Shown here: piece by piece, positions 51,538-61,132 of the stretch
Layout of the letters: the number at the start of each line of letters is the position of its first letter
Position numbering within the stretch: the stretch's first letter is position 1
NCBI RefSeq assembly: GCF_007988805.1
Contig: NZ_BJUV01000006.1
Location: 62,001 to 126,000, forward strand
From: Frigoribacterium faeni
GTDB taxonomy: Bacteria > Actinomycetota > Actinomycetes > Actinomycetales > Microbacteriaceae
Reading direction: 5' to 3'
Length of the DNA: 64,000 nt
Program-made: the position numbers and the translations under genes
Notes under the pieces: model-generated
Told to the model about the DNA's origin: nothing
Database searches by the model: none
What the model saw: the letters and a program-made list of their open reading frames with translations, nothing else

Positions 51538-53502
51538 TCACCGCACGTCGGGAAGGCCGGGCGTCTCGGGAGCCTCGAGCGCGGCCGCCGCGCGTCGGCG
51601 GACGAGCCCCACACCGAGCGCTCCGAGGACCAGCGCCAGTCCGGTGCCGACCACTCCCGCGGCGATCCCCGCCGTGCGGGCGCCGTCCGCGCCTCCCGTG
51701 AAGGCCAGGGCCGCCGGAACCGTCGGCTCCGGCTCCGGCTCGGAAGCCGTGGGCACCTCGGGGACCTCGGGCACCTCCGGCTCGACGGCGACGACCATCT
51801 CCGTCTCGTGCACCAGGGAGTCCTCGAAGGCGGGGATCACCTGGACCTCCGACTCGTCCGGCTCCGAACCCGCGGACGAGAAGACGAACACGTGCCGGCC
51901 CGGTCGCTCGACCGTCACGCACGGCGACTCCACTCGGCCGTCGCCGTCGACCGTGGTCGTGACCCGGCCGGCCACGAGCGAGGGGTCCAGGTCGGCGATC
52001 GGTCCGAGGTCGTCGCCCTCGACGAGCACCTGGTCGATCGGGAACGGCCCCACGAGGATCGACTCGACCTCGAAGGGCGCCGACGCGGGGTTGGTGCCCG
52101 TGGTCACGAGGGCGTCGCTGACGCAGGTGCCGGTCATCACCTCCTGCGGTCCGACGACCGCCGTCTCGATGGTGGGAGCCCACGGGACGAACGTGGTCTC
52201 GGTGGCAGTCCCGAACGCGGACCGCCAGGCCCGGAGCCGGTCACCGCCCAGCTCCTCGGGGGTGTCGGCGGGGTCGATCGACTCCACCCAGGTGTAGTAG
52301 CCACCCGCCGGGAGCTCGCATCCGGGGGTGTCGTACTCGCCGGGGCCCTCGGTCGCGACGACCTCGACCTCGCACACCACCGGTGCGTCCTCCGGCCACT
52401 CGTCCGACTCGACGACGGGAGCGTCGAACGGCCCGAGCAGCGAGCTCCGCACCGTGACCGGCACGGGAGCCCATCGGCCTCCCGCCGAATGACGGCCCCA
52501 TTCGGACAGGAGCCCGTCACCGGGTGCGACCCCGAGGGTGAGGTGGTCGGTGACGACGGCACCGGGCTCGGCGACGGCGTCGCTCGCGACCGTCGCGACC
52601 GTCGGCTGGAACGGGAGCGGGGACCGCGACTCGGTGCTCGCGCTGCCGGCGGCGGTGACCGACGTGCCGCCCGAGAAGAGGATCATCTGCGAGCCGGCGG
52701 CGCTGCTGCCCACCGTGATGATGCGTCCGTAGGGCAGGCCGGTGAACTCGGCCTTCGCCTTCGCCTTGACCGTGACCACGGGGTCCACGCCCGTCGCGCG
52801 GAAGGCGATCGCCTCCCCGTTGCGAGGCGTCGCCGTCGCACGGCCGTCCTCGAAGACGGCGCCCTCGAGCGTGACCGTGCCCCGGTGGGCGGGGTCCAGC
52901 TTCGTGGGTCCGTCCGCGACGCGGTCCACGGTCAGGTCGGCGCGGACGAGACCCGTGCCGTCGTCCCGCAGATAGAGCGCCGCCGAACCGGACACCGAGC
53001 GCGAGGCCGTCGCCGTGGCCTCGGCCAGCATCTCGTTGGCGCGGCGCAGCACGACCGGCCACTGGTCGTTGGCGCGTCCGGCGTAGTACCGCTGGTCGTG
53101 GCCGTTGAGGCCGGTGATCGTCCAGACCGCGAGCTGCCCGGCGGCCGCCGTGTTCGGATCGTTCGTGCCGGCCCAGGTCCGCGCGATGTAGGCGAGTCGC
53201 GCGTGGTCCGCCGTCGAGACGCCGAACACGTCGGCGCCGGTGCGGGTGTCGTACTCGTTGCCCACGGGTGACGATTTGCCCGCCTCGAGGCAGAATGCCT
53301 GGCGACCGTCGGGCAAGCGGTACGTGCCGAGCCAGGAGACCCCGTCGCCGTTCCAGAGATGGCCCGTCCCCTTGCCCGTGGGGGTGATGGCGACGGCGGG
53401 CGCCGCCGCCAGGAGGATGGCGGCCACCGTGCAGAGGACGAGGAGCAGGGCGGTCAGGATGCGTGATCTGGGGGGCCTCAGGAGGCCGTTCGTCGATGTC
53501 AT
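51538..53502 (-). CDS. Thioester-domain surface protein, LAFTG anchor
   Basis: The 654-residue protein has a signal peptide (ILTALLLVLCTVAAILLAAAPAVA), then a thioester/TQXA-type domain: Cys71 in QAFCLEAGKSSP and Gln123 in AAAGQLAVWTITG are the expected bond-forming pair. A long beta-rich stalk follows, with a Pro/Glu linker (VPEVPEVPTASEPEPEPTVP). It ends with the sorting signal LAFTGG (about 599), a membrane helix and an Arg-rich tail. LAXTG is the signal used by class E sortases of actinobacteria. It probably attaches the cell to a surface through a covalent bond. No sortase gene is in the window. Confidence 0.85.
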   Translation of the reverse strand: MTSTNGLLRPPRSRILTALLLVLCTVAAILLAAAPAVAITPTGKGTGHLWNGDGVSWLGTYRLPDGRQAFCLEAGKSSPVGNEYDTRTGADVFGVSTADHARLAYIARTWAGTNDPNTAAAGQLAVWTITGLNGHDQRYYAGRANDQWPVVLRRANEMLAEATATASRSVSGSAALYLRDDGTGLVRADLTVDRVADGPTKLDPAHRGTVTLEGAVFEDGRATATPRNGEAIAFRATGVDPVVTVKAKAKAEFTGLPYGRIITVGSSAAGSQMILFSGGTSVTAAGSASTESRSPLPFQPTVATVASDAVAEPGAVVTDHLTLGVAPGDGLLSEWGRHSAGGRWAPVPVTVRSSLLGPFDAPVVESDEWPEDAPVVCEVEVVATEGPGEYDTPGCELPAGGYYTWVESIDPADTPEELGGDRLRAWRSAFGTATETTFVPWAPTIETAVVGPQEVMTGTCVSDALVTTGTNPASAPFEVESILVGPFPIDQVLVEGDDLGPIADLDPSLVAGRVTTTVDGDGRVESPCVTVERPGRHVFVFSSAGSEPDESEVQVIPAFEDSLVHETEMVVAVEPEVPEVPEVPTASEPEPEPTVPAALAFTGGADGARTAGIAAGVVGTGLALVLGALGVGLVRRRAAAALEAPETPGLPDVR

Positions 53503-53617
53503 GGGACGACGATGGCGGGAGGGTCCCGCGGTCGTGACCCGTGCCTCCTCGGCCTGTGGATCACTCGGAGCTCAGCACCCCGGTGGAGGATGCCGGGACC
53601 GGGGGTGTGGAACGGGC

Positions 53618-53651
53618 GATGCCCCCGTCGCGCAGCGGCGACGGGGGCATC
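53618..53651 (-). terminator. Terminator after small acidic gene
   Basis: GATGCCCCCGTCGC pairs with its complement GCGACGGGGGCATC around a 6-base loop, 18 bases past the stop of the minus-strand gene. Confidence 0.85.
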
Positions 53652-53669
53652 GGCGAGGTGCGGGAGGCG

Positions 53670-53903
53670 CTACTCGGTCTCGTCGAGATCGATGTCCTCG
53701 CCGGCCAGGTCGTTCTCGGCGGACTCGGGTGCGCCCTCACGGGGTGCGCCGCCGGTCGGGCCGTCGTTGCCCTGGCCGACTCCGGGGAAGACCGTCTCGC
53801 CCGCGACGGCGTCGTTGGTCGCGATCTGCTCGGATTCGGCGAACTCGTCGGCCTGGTCGTACGGCTGGTCTCCCGACGATGCGGGGGTGTTGGTGTCGCT
53901 CAT
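53670..53903 (-). CDS. Small acidic protein, unknown
   Basis: The 77-residue product is rich in Asp, Glu, Gly and Ala and ends [11 protein letters not shown]; it should be largely disordered. A GAGAGGACACC stretch before the ATG serves as ribosome-binding site, and the dedicated hairpin downstream supports a real gene. No family is recognised. It lies beside a SnoaL-like gene on the same strand, 40 bases away. Confidence 0.6.
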   Translation of the reverse strand: MSDTNTPASSGDQPYDQADEFAESEQIATNDAVAGETVFPGVGQGNDGPTGGAPREGAPESAENDLAGEDIDLDETE

Positions 53904-53943
53904 GAGGTGTCCTCTCGAGATGGGGAAAGGGTGGTCGGTCGGA

Positions 53944-54354
53944 TCAGGCCAGGCCGAGCTGCTGCTGCAGGCCGGCTTCGTCGGTGGCGCCCCAGCGCTC
54001 GACCAGCAGGCCGTCGTCGTCGAAGCGGCCGACCTGGATGCCGCGCACGGTGAAGGACTTGCCGGTGGGCTCGTGTCCCTGGAACGGGCCGGTGTGCGTG
54101 CCCGAGATCGTGAAGACCGCGGTCACGTGGTCGTCGTCCGCGACGAGGGTCTCGACGGCGAGGTCGACGTCGGGGAAGGCCGTGAAGAACTCCGACCAGA
54201 AGGCCTTGATGCCCTCGACCCCGGCAGGAGCGTCGGGGGCGGGATCGTGGTCGACGACGTCGGCGTGGAACCCCTCGCCGAGGCGGTCCACTTCACGAGC
54301 CGTGAGGATCTGACCGATCAGCTCCTGGGTCTTGAGGTTGTTCTCTTTCGACAT
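53944..54354 (-). CDS. SnoaL-like ester-cyclase family protein
   Basis: The 136-residue protein has the SnoaL/NTF2-like pattern: [74 protein letters not shown]. The family includes polyketide cyclases and many stand-alone proteins of unknown activity. There are no secondary-metabolite genes nearby, so a cyclase role is not implied. The ATG follows GGAGA. Confidence 0.85.
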   Translation of the reverse strand: MSKENNLKTQELIGQILTAREVDRLGEGFHADVVDHDPAPDAPAGVEGIKAFWSEFFTAFPDVDLAVETLVADDDHVTAVFTISGTHTGPFQGHEPTGKSFTVRGIQVGRFDDDGLLVERWGATDEAGLQQQLGLA

Positions 54355-54470
54355 GTCTGTCTCCGTTCGCGTCTGTCGGGGTGGTCTCTCGTCTACTCCT
54401 CCCCAGGTCGCGGAACGGGCCTCTGCTCACAGGTCGCATGACGGTTGACGTACCCCGCAGGGGGCCGCGC

Positions 54471-54476
54471 TAGGCT
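54471..54476 (+). promoter_or_regulatory. Putative -10 box, sucCD operon
   Basis: TAGGCT fits the TANNNT pattern. A TTGACG lies at 54445-54450 with a spacer of 20 bases, longer than ideal. The leader to the sucC GTG would be about 113 bases. Confidence 0.4.
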
Positions 54477-54595
54477 GGCCGCGGCCCGTCGTCACGACGT
54501 CGAGATGGTTCGGATCGGCGGCGACGCGGCCCCAGCCGACACGTCGGCACGACCGAGCGAAGCAATGGCGCAGCGATGCGGATTGGAAGAACAGC

Positions 54596-55759
54596 GTGGA
54601 TCTTTTCGAGTACCAGGCCAGAGACCTGTTCGAGCAGTACGGCGTCCCCGTGCTGCCGGGGATCGTGGCCGACACCCCTGAGGAGGCGCGGGCCGCGTCC
54701 GAGAAGCTCGGTGGCGTCACCGTCGTCAAGGCCCAGGTCAAGGTGGGCGGTCGAGGCAAGGCCGGCGGAGTCAAGGTGGCCAAGACCCCGGACGACGCCG
54801 AGGCCGCCGCGAAGGACATCCTCGGGCTCGACATCAAGGGCCACGTCGTCAAGCGCGTCATGATCGCCGGTGGTGCGCAGATCGCCCAGGAGTTCTACTT
54901 CTCGGTGCTGCTCGACCGCGCCAACCGCTCGTACCTCTCGCTCTGCAGCGTCGAGGGCGGCATGGAGATCGAGCAGCTCGCCGTCGAGAAGCCCGACGCC
55001 CTGGCCCGCATCGAGGTCGACCCCCGCTCGGGCATCGATCTCGCGAAGGCGACCGAGATCGCGACCGCCGGCGGGTTCCCCGCCGAGCTGGTCGAGAAGG
55101 TCGCCCCTGTGCTCGTCAAGCTCTACGACGTCTACAAGGGCGAGGACGCGACCCTCGTCGAGGTCAACCCGCTGGTCCTGACCGAGCAGGGCGACATCGT
55201 CGCCCTCGACGGCAAGGTCTCGATCGACGAGAACGCCGACTTCCGCCACCCCGGCCACGCCGACCTCGAAGACGCCGACGCGGCCGACCCGCTCGAGGCG
55301 AAGGCCAAGGCCGCAGGCCTCAACTACGTCAAGCTCGACGGCGAGGTCGGCATCATCGGCAACGGCGCGGGCCTGGTCATGTCGACCCTCGACGTCGTCG
55401 CCTACGCCGGCGAGGCCCACGGCGGCGTCAAGCCCGCGAACTTCCTCGACATCGGCGGCGGAGCGAGCGCCGAGGTCATGGCCAACGGCCTCGACGTCAT
55501 CCTCGGCGACGCGCAGGTCAAGAGCGTGTTCGTCAACGTCTTCGGCGGCATCACCGCGTGCGACGCCGTGGCCAACGGCATCGTCGCCGCACTCGGCATC
55601 CTCGGCGACACCGCGACCAAGCCGCTCGTGGTGCGCCTCGACGGCAACAACGTCGACGAGGGTCGACGCATCCTGGCGGAGGCGGCCCACCCGCTGGTCA
55701 CCGTCGTGGCGACCATGGACGAGGCAGCCGACAAGGCCGCCGAGCTGGCCTCGAAGTAA
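54596..55759 (+). CDS. sucC: Succinate-CoA ligase beta subunit
   Basis: The 387-residue protein opens [22 protein letters not shown] and has the ATP-grasp domain ([36 protein letters not shown]) and a C-terminal nucleotide-binding part ([14 protein letters not shown]). With SucD it interconverts succinyl-CoA and succinate with ATP formation in the citric acid cycle. The GTG start follows GGAAGA by 5 bases. sucD begins 15 bases after the stop. Confidence 0.96.
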   Translation: MDLFEYQARDLFEQYGVPVLPGIVADTPEEARAASEKLGGVTVVKAQVKVGGRGKAGGVKVAKTPDDAEAAAKDILGLDIKGHVVKRVMIAGGAQIAQEFYFSVLLDRANRSYLSLCSVEGGMEIEQLAVEKPDALARIEVDPRSGIDLAKATEIATAGGFPAELVEKVAPVLVKLYDVYKGEDATLVEVNPLVLTEQGDIVALDGKVSIDENADFRHPGHADLEDADAADPLEAKAKAAGLNYVKLDGEVGIIGNGAGLVMSTLDVVAYAGEAHGGVKPANFLDIGGGASAEVMANGLDVILGDAQVKSVFVNVFGGITACDAVANGIVAALGILGDTATKPLVVRLDGNNVDEGRRILAEAAHPLVTVVATMDEAADKAAELASK

Positions 55760-55774
55760 GGACTGAACAGAACA

Positions 55775-56662
55775 ATGTCGATCTTCCTCAACAAAGACAG
55801 CAAGGTCATCGTCCAGGGCATCACCGGCGGTGAGGGCACCAAGCACACCGCCCTCATGCTCAAGGCCGGAACCCAGGTCGTCGGCGGCGTCAACGCGCGC
55901 AAGGCCGGCACCACGGTCACGCACGGCGACGTCGAGCTGCCCGTCTTCGGAACCGTCGCGGAGGCCGTCGCCGAGACGGGCGCCGACGTCTCCATCGTCT
56001 TCGTCCCGCCGGCCTTCGCCAAGGACGCCGTCGTCGAGGCCATCGAGGCCGCCGTCCCCCTCGTCGTCGTCATCACCGAGGGCATCCCCGTGCAGGACAG
56101 CGCCGAGTTCTGGGCGCTCGCGAAGTCGAAGGGCGGCGCGACCCGCATCATCGGCCCGAACTGCCCCGGCATCATCACGCCCGGCGAATCGCTCGTCGGC
56201 ATCACCCCCGCGTCGATCTCGGGATCGGGCCCGATCGGCCTCGTCTCGAAGTCGGGCACCCTGACCTACCAGATGATGTTCGAGCTGCGCGACCTCGGCT
56301 TCTCGACCGCCATCGGCATCGGCGGCGACCCCGTCATCGGCACCACGCACATCGACGCCCTCGAGGCCTTCGAGGCCGACCCCGACACGAAGGCGATCGT
56401 CATGATCGGCGAGATCGGCGGCGACGCCGAAGAGCGTGCGGCGGACTACATCAAGGCCCACGTCACGAAGCCGGTCGTCGGCTACGTCGCCGGCTTCACC
56501 GCACCCGAAGGCAAGACCATGGGCCACGCCGGCGCCATCGTCTCCGGCTCGGCCGGCACCGCGCAGGCCAAGAAGGAGGCCCTCGAGGCGGCCGGCGTCA
56601 AGGTCGGCAAGACGCCGAGCGAGACGGCCGCGCTGCTCCGCGAGGTCTACGCGGCGCTGTAG
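55775..56662 (+). CDS. sucD: Succinate-CoA ligase alpha subunit
   Basis: The 295-residue protein binds CoA through its N-terminal Rossmann fold ([25 protein letters not shown]). It carries the phosphorylated histidine H251 in [21 protein letters not shown]. Length and motifs are typical. It is cotranscribed with sucC. The order sucC-sucD-perM-purN-purH seen from here on matches that of mycobacteria and many other actinobacteria. Confidence 0.97.
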   Translation: MSIFLNKDSKVIVQGITGGEGTKHTALMLKAGTQVVGGVNARKAGTTVTHGDVELPVFGTVAEAVAETGADVSIVFVPPAFAKDAVVEAIEAAVPLVVVITEGIPVQDSAEFWALAKSKGGATRIIGPNCPGIITPGESLVGITPASISGSGPIGLVSKSGTLTYQMMFELRDLGFSTAIGIGGDPVIGTTHIDALEAFEADPDTKAIVMIGEIGGDAEERAADYIKAHVTKPVVGYVAGFTAPEGKTMGHAGAIVSGSAGTAQAKKEALEAAGVKVGKTPSETAALLREVYAAL

Positions 56663-56680
56663 AGCCGACCCGCGCCTCCT

Positions 56681-56744
56681 GAACGGGCGTGTTCGTCGAG
56701 ACCGGGCGGTCGTCACCGCCCGCGACCGACGAGCACGCCCGTTC
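56681..56744 (+). terminator. Double hairpin after sucD
   Basis: GAACGGGCGTG and CACGCCCGTTC form an outer stem; an inner hairpin GGGCGGT/ACCGCCC lies within. A copy of the dispersed motif (56671) directly precedes it. Confidence 0.78.
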
Positions 56745-56794
56745 TCGTGCGCGCGGCGGCGGCGGGGCACCAGGGGAGTGTCGTCGGCCCCCGG

Positions 56795-56800
56795 TACAGT
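56795..56800 (+). promoter_or_regulatory. -10 box for leaderless perM
   Basis: TACAGT ends 7 bases before the ATG of the DUF6350 gene. Confidence 0.55.
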
Positions 56801-56807
56801 CGTCCCG

Positions 56808-58316
56808 ATGAACCGCCCTGTCACCGCCGTCTTCGCCGCCCTCGAAGCCCTGCTCGTCGTCGGCATCGGCGTGGGACTGCCGGTGGCGGTCATGAGCCTG
56901 CTCTGGGCGTTCCAGTACGGTCTGCAGCTCGACTGGGTGATCTTCTGGCGGGCCTCCGTCGACACCTGGCTCGCCGGGCACGGCGTCGACCTGACGCTGC
57001 AGCTGAGCGGCGCCGCAGCCGACGCCTCGGGCGTGGCCGGCGCCGACGCCCCCATCCACGTCACGATCGCGGCGCTCGGGTTCTCCGCCCTGACGGTGTT
57101 CCTCGGCATCCGCGCCGGCCGGGCCATCGCCGAGACGAAGCACCGGTCCATCGGGCTGCTGACCACCATCGCGACCTTCGCGCTGCTGTCCCTCGGGCTG
57201 GCCGCCACCGCGCAGCACGAGCTCGCGAGCCCCTCGCTCTGGCAGGCGGCCCTGCTGCCCACCCTCGTCTACGCCGTCCCCGTGATCGGCATGGCCGAGG
57301 TCACCCGGCGCCGTCGCGGCGAAGGCCCCGACCCCGTGTCGGCGTTCGGCACGCGAGCGATCACCCGGGTGCCGCAGACCGTCCGGATCGTCGCCGGCGG
57401 CGGCCTGCGGATCGGGCTCGCGACGGCGGCGATCGTCGTCGCCGGTGCGGCCGTCCTGGTCGCGCTGCTGCTCCTCACGCACTTCGCCCAGATCATCACG
57501 CTCTACGAAGGCGCCCACGGCGGCCTGCTCGGCGGCCTCGCCCTCACCCTCGGCCAGCTCGCCCTGCTGCCCAACATCGTCGTCTGGGCGGCGTCCTGGC
57601 TGGTCGGGCCGGGCTTCGCGCTCGGCACCGGGTCGGCCGTGTCGCCTCTGGGCACCACGGTGGGGCCGATGCCGGCCGTCCCGTTCCTCGGAGCGCTGCC
57701 GACCGCCGATCTGCCGTTCGCGTTCGTCGGGCTGCTCGTGCCCGTGGTCGCCGCCTTCGTCGTGACCACCCTGATGCGACCGCGCATCCAGTCGATGCTC
57801 GCCTCCACCGGGGCCGACGACGTGCTGCGCCGTGTGCTCGTCGGAGTCGGCGGCGGGCTCGCCGCCGGCATCGTCCTCGGCGCGGCGGCCTGGGCGTCGG
57901 CGGGATCGGCAGGGCCGGGTCGCCTCGTCGACGTCGGTCCCGACCCCTGGCTGGTCGGCGGGTTCGCCGCTCTCGAGGTCGCGGTGTCCGCCGTGCTCGC
58001 CCTGATCGTGACCCCGCCGCGGTTCGCGACGGGCGCCGGCGACCGGACCCGCGCCTCCTTCGGGGCCTCGGTCGTGACCAGGGCCCGTGAGGCGGCGGGT
58101 CGGTCCGGCGGGAGCGCCACGGCGGGCGACGACTCCGAGAAGGCGACGTCGACCTCGGGATCCAGCCCGCGGGCGCCCCGCGAGTTCGGCACCCCCCGCG
58201 TCGGCGAGAGCGCAGGAGGCGCGTCGTCCGTCGGCGACCGGGCCGCCTCGGCCGCACCCGGCGAGCACACGCCCGACCCCGACGCCACCGATCGGATCGA
58301 CGGCGTCACCCGCTGA
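56808..58316 (+). CDS. perM: DUF6350/PerM-type membrane protein
   Basis: The 502-residue protein has about ten hydrophobic helices up to about residue 405 (MNRPVTAVFAALEALLVVGIGVGLPVAVMSLLWAF, LLGGLALTLGQLALLPNIVVWAASWLVGPGFALGTG). A disordered Ser/Ala/Gly-rich tail of about 95 residues follows. The GPGFALGTG motif is typical of DUF6350. Its place between sucD and purN matches mycobacterial perM, a membrane protein linked to cell division and persistence. The role here is inferred from synteny. Confidence 0.82.
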   Translation: MNRPVTAVFAALEALLVVGIGVGLPVAVMSLLWAFQYGLQLDWVIFWRASVDTWLAGHGVDLTLQLSGAAADASGVAGADAPIHVTIAALGFSALTVFLGIRAGRAIAETKHRSIGLLTTIATFALLSLGLAATAQHELASPSLWQAALLPTLVYAVPVIGMAEVTRRRRGEGPDPVSAFGTRAITRVPQTVRIVAGGGLRIGLATAAIVVAGAAVLVALLLLTHFAQIITLYEGAHGGLLGGLALTLGQLALLPNIVVWAASWLVGPGFALGTGSAVSPLGTTVGPMPAVPFLGALPTADLPFAFVGLLVPVVAAFVVTTLMRPRIQSMLASTGADDVLRRVLVGVGGGLAAGIVLGAAAWASAGSAGPGRLVDVGPDPWLVGGFAALEVAVSAVLALIVTPPRFATGAGDRTRASFGASVVTRAREAAGRSGGSATAGDDSEKATSTSGSSPRAPREFGTPRVGESAGGASSVGDRAASAAPGEHTPDPDATDRIDGVTR

Positions 58317-58371
58317 TCCTCGGCCGTCCACAGACGCGCCCGCACGCGATCGGGTCGGCGGGGCGCCACGC

Positions 58372-58377
58372 TAGGCT
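58372..58377 (+). promoter_or_regulatory. -10 box for leaderless purN
   Basis: TAGGCT ends 6 bases before the purN GTG. Confidence 0.55.
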
Positions 58378-58383
58378 TGCCGG

Positions 58384-58977
58384 GTGCTGAAGCTCGTGGT
58401 GCTCATCTCCGGCGGCGGATCGAACCTGCGATCGCTGCTCGAAGCGGCGCACGACGCCGAGTATCCGGCGCGGGTCGTCGCCGTGGGGGCCGACCGCGAC
58501 GCCGACGGCTTCGAGCACGCCGACGCCTTCGGCATCCCGACGTTCTCCGTCCCGTTCTCGAGCTTCGCCGACCGTGAGGCCTGGGGCGACGAGCTGCTCG
58601 CGCAGGTGCAGCAGTGGCAGCCCGACCTGGTGGTGCTGAGCGGCTTCATGCGGCTCGTCCCGCCGCGCGTCGTCGAGGCGCTCGCGCCGAACCTGATCAA
58701 CACCCACCCCGCCTACCTGCCCGAGTTCCCCGGGGCCCACGGCGTCCGCGACGCCCTCGCCGCCGGCGTCGACCGGACCGGGGCGTCCGTGATCGTCGTC
58801 GACAACGGCGTCGACAGCGGGCCCGTCCTGGCGCAGCGCCGGATCCCGGTGCTGCCGGGCGACGACGAGTCCTCGCTGCACGACCGCATCAAGATCGTCG
58901 AACGCGAGCTGCTGGTGCAGACCGTGCTCGACATCGCCAACGGAACGATCGACCTCGAACAGGAGCCCACCGCATGA
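58384..58977 (+). CDS. purN: Phosphoribosylglycinamide formyltransferase PurN
   Basis: The 197-residue enzyme formylates GAR with 10-formyl-THF in purine synthesis. Motifs: [17 protein letters not shown] at the start, [13 protein letters not shown], and the catalytic region [24 protein letters not shown] with Asn/His, followed by [13 protein letters not shown]. The GTG start is leaderless. Its stop overlaps purH by four bases, so the two purine enzymes are coupled. Confidence 0.96.
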   Translation: MLKLVVLISGGGSNLRSLLEAAHDAEYPARVVAVGADRDADGFEHADAFGIPTFSVPFSSFADREAWGDELLAQVQQWQPDLVVLSGFMRLVPPRVVEALAPNLINTHPAYLPEFPGAHGVRDALAAGVDRTGASVIVVDNGVDSGPVLAQRRIPVLPGDDESSLHDRIKIVERELLVQTVLDIANGTIDLEQEPTA

Positions 58978-60638
58978 GCGGCCACGCCATCGACCCCAGC
59001 CTCTACCGCCACCGCGACGCCGTGCCCGTCACCCGCGCACTGATCAGCGTCAGCGACAAGACCGGGCTGCTCGAGCTGGCCGACGCCCTGGCCGCTGCGG
59101 GCGTCGAGATCGTGTCGACCGGTTCGACCGCATCGACCATCCGCGACGCCGGGCACGCGGTCACCGACGTCAGCAGCGTGACCGGGTTCCCCGAGTCGCT
59201 CGACGGCCGGGTCAAGACCCTGCACCCCGCCGTCCACGCCGGCATCCTGGCCGATCTGCGCCTCGAGTCGCACGAGGCGCAGCTCGCCGAGCTCGACATC
59301 GCCGCCTTCGAGCTCGTCGTCGTCAACCTCTACCCCTTCGTCGAGACGGTCGCCTCGGGCGCCGACGCGCCGACCGTCATCGAGAACGTCGACATCGGCG
59401 GCCCGGCCATGGTGCGCGCCGCGGCGAAGAACCACGCCAACGTCGCCATCGTCGTCTCGCCCGCGAACTACCCCCAGGTCGTCGAGTCGCTGGGCCGGGG
59501 CGGCACGACGCTCGCCCAGCGTCAGCGCCTGGCCGGCGAGGCCTTCGCCCACACCGCCTCGTACGACACGGCGGTCGCGGCCTACTTCGCGGCCGAGGTG
59601 GGCGCACCGGTCGAGGGCGACGCGGCCGCCACGGCGACCGGCGCCTCCTCGGCGGGATCGGACGCCCAGGAGGCACGGGCCGGCTTCGACCCCGTGGTCA
59701 CCCTCTCGGCCGAGCTGCAGCACACCCTCCGCTACGGCGAGAACGCCCACCAGGCCGCCGCGATCTACGCGACGCCTGGGGCTTCGGGCATCGCGCAGGC
59801 CGAGCAGCTGCACGGCAAGGAGATGTCGTACAACAACTACGTCGACGCCGACGCGGCCCTGCGTGCCGCGTACGACTTCGCCGAGCCCGCGGTCGCGATC
59901 ATCAAGCACGCGAACCCGTGCGGCATCGCGGTCGCCTCGCCCGACGCGGTCGACGCGATCGCCGACGCGCACCGTCGCGCGCACGCCTGCGATCCCGTCT
60001 CGGCGTTCGGCGGAGTCATCGCGGCGAACCGCCCGGTGACCCGCGCCATGGCCGAGACGGTGAAGGACATCTTCACCGAGGTCGTCATCGCGCCGGCGTT
60101 CGAGCCCGAGGCCGTCGAGATCCTCAGCGCCAAGAAGAACATCCGTCTGCTGACCCTGCCGGCCGACTACGCCCGCGACGTCCGCGAGGTGAAGCAGATC
60201 TCGGGCGGTCTGCTGGTGCAGGACGCCGACGGGTTCGACGGCTTCTCGTCGTCGGGCTGGACCCTCGTCGCGGGCGACGAGGCGGACGCCGCCACGCGAG
60301 CCGACCTCGAGTTCGCGTGGAAGGCCTCGCGGGCCGTCAAGTCGAACGCGATCCTGCTCGCGTCGGGTGGGGCCTCGGTCGGCGTCGGCATGGGCCAGGT
60401 CAACCGCGTCGACTCCTGCCACCTCGCCGTCGACCGCGCGGGGGAGCGCGCCCGCGGGTCGGTCGCCGCGTCCGACGCGTTCTTCCCGTTCGCCGACGGA
60501 CTCCAGGTGCTGCTCGACGCCGGGGTGACCGCCGTCGTGCAGCCGGGCGGGTCGATCCGCGACGACGAGGTCGTGGCCGCCGCCACGGCAGCGGGCGTGA
60601 CGATGTACTTCACGGGCGAGCGGCACTTCTTCCACTGA
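58974..60638 (+). CDS. purH: Bifunctional AICAR transformylase/IMP cyclohydrolase PurH
   Basis: The 554-residue enzyme carries out the last two steps to IMP. The N-terminal cyclohydrolase (MGS-like) domain has [31 protein letters not shown] and [15 protein letters not shown]; the C-terminal transformylase has [14 protein letters not shown] and ends TGERHFFH. An Ala/Thr/Ser-rich insert near 215-235 lies between the domains. The ATG overlaps the purN stop. IMP produced here feeds guaB. Confidence 0.97.
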   Translation: MSGHAIDPSLYRHRDAVPVTRALISVSDKTGLLELADALAAAGVEIVSTGSTASTIRDAGHAVTDVSSVTGFPESLDGRVKTLHPAVHAGILADLRLESHEAQLAELDIAAFELVVVNLYPFVETVASGADAPTVIENVDIGGPAMVRAAAKNHANVAIVVSPANYPQVVESLGRGGTTLAQRQRLAGEAFAHTASYDTAVAAYFAAEVGAPVEGDAAATATGASSAGSDAQEARAGFDPVVTLSAELQHTLRYGENAHQAAAIYATPGASGIAQAEQLHGKEMSYNNYVDADAALRAAYDFAEPAVAIIKHANPCGIAVASPDAVDAIADAHRRAHACDPVSAFGGVIAANRPVTRAMAETVKDIFTEVVIAPAFEPEAVEILSAKKNIRLLTLPADYARDVREVKQISGGLLVQDADGFDGFSSSGWTLVAGDEADAATRADLEFAWKASRAVKSNAILLASGGASVGVGMGQVNRVDSCHLAVDRAGERARGSVAASDAFFPFADGLQVLLDAGVTAVVQPGGSIRDDEVVAAATAAGVTMYFTGERHFFH

Positions 60639-60875
60639 GCGACGGCGGGCTGCGCTGCGCTGCGCTGGGCTGCGTCGCGTTCCGCACGCTACCTGACGCG
60701 TGAGGCCCACCGCACCGCGTTCCGAGCGCTGGACCGGGGCGCGTGCACCGCACCGCGTGCGCCGATCCGAACAGGACGGTCTTGCGGCGGACGTCGTTCC
60801 GCACCTATCCTGTAAGGCTGCTTGCAGCCGGCCCGAGAGGGTCGTCTCGATGACGACGACACGCAGGAGGACAGG
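60639..60875 (+). other. Non-coding stretch after purH with short repeats
   Basis: It holds a period-5 tandem repeat (TGCGC three times, then TGGGC and TGCG, 60651-60674) and a 13-base direct repeat CACCGCACCGCGT at 60708-60720 and 60746-60758. TATCCT at 60806-60811 is a possible -10 box for the small ORF that follows. No clear terminator for purH was seen. Confidence 0.5.
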
Positions 60876-60986
60876 ATGACGACGACGACACCGACCACGA
60901 CGGTGGCCCGCGACGCCCGCGATCTCGCCTCCCGCGCCTCCTCGGAGACACCGGCCGGCGACGCCTCGGCGTCCGTGGCGGACTGA
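60876..60986 (+). CDS. Possible 36-residue leader peptide
   Basis: The ORF encodes [20 protein letters not shown] and 16 more residues. Its ATG follows AGGAGG at good spacing, better than many true genes here. A nine-codon ORF (60850-60879, MTTTRRRTG, with tandem AGG Arg codons) overlaps its start. A 7-base hairpin (61039-61056) lies between it and the ABC exporter genes. It may be a leader peptide controlling the exporter, as BmrB does for BmrCD in B. subtilis, or a chance ORF. Confidence 0.4.
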   Translation: MTTTTPTTTVARDARDLASRASSETPAGDASASVAD

Positions 60987-61038
60987 CGCCCCGCCCCGCT
61001 CGACGACCAGCCAGGTCGGCGACACGCGCCGACCCGAC

Positions 61039-61056
61039 GCGGCCTCCACAGGCCGC
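61039..61056 (+). terminator. Small hairpin before ABC exporter
   Basis: GCGGCCT and AGGCCGC pair around CCAC, 76 bases before the ABC exporter gene. There is no T tract. It could be part of an attenuator, but the evidence is slight. Confidence 0.3.
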
Positions 61057-61132
61057 CGACATCACGACACATTCCCCAGGGGACAGCTGCGCCTGCCGCG
61101 CCCTCTGACAGATCACGACACTTGGATCAGCC

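Noticed and set aside
53944-54354. Polyketide biosynthesis gene
   Set aside because: The SnoaL fold is widespread outside secondary metabolism and no synthase or tailoring gene is nearby.
54470-57262. A 930-codon minus-strand frame over sucC, sucD and perM
   Set aside because: It is antisense to three well-recognised genes and has no recognisable domain.
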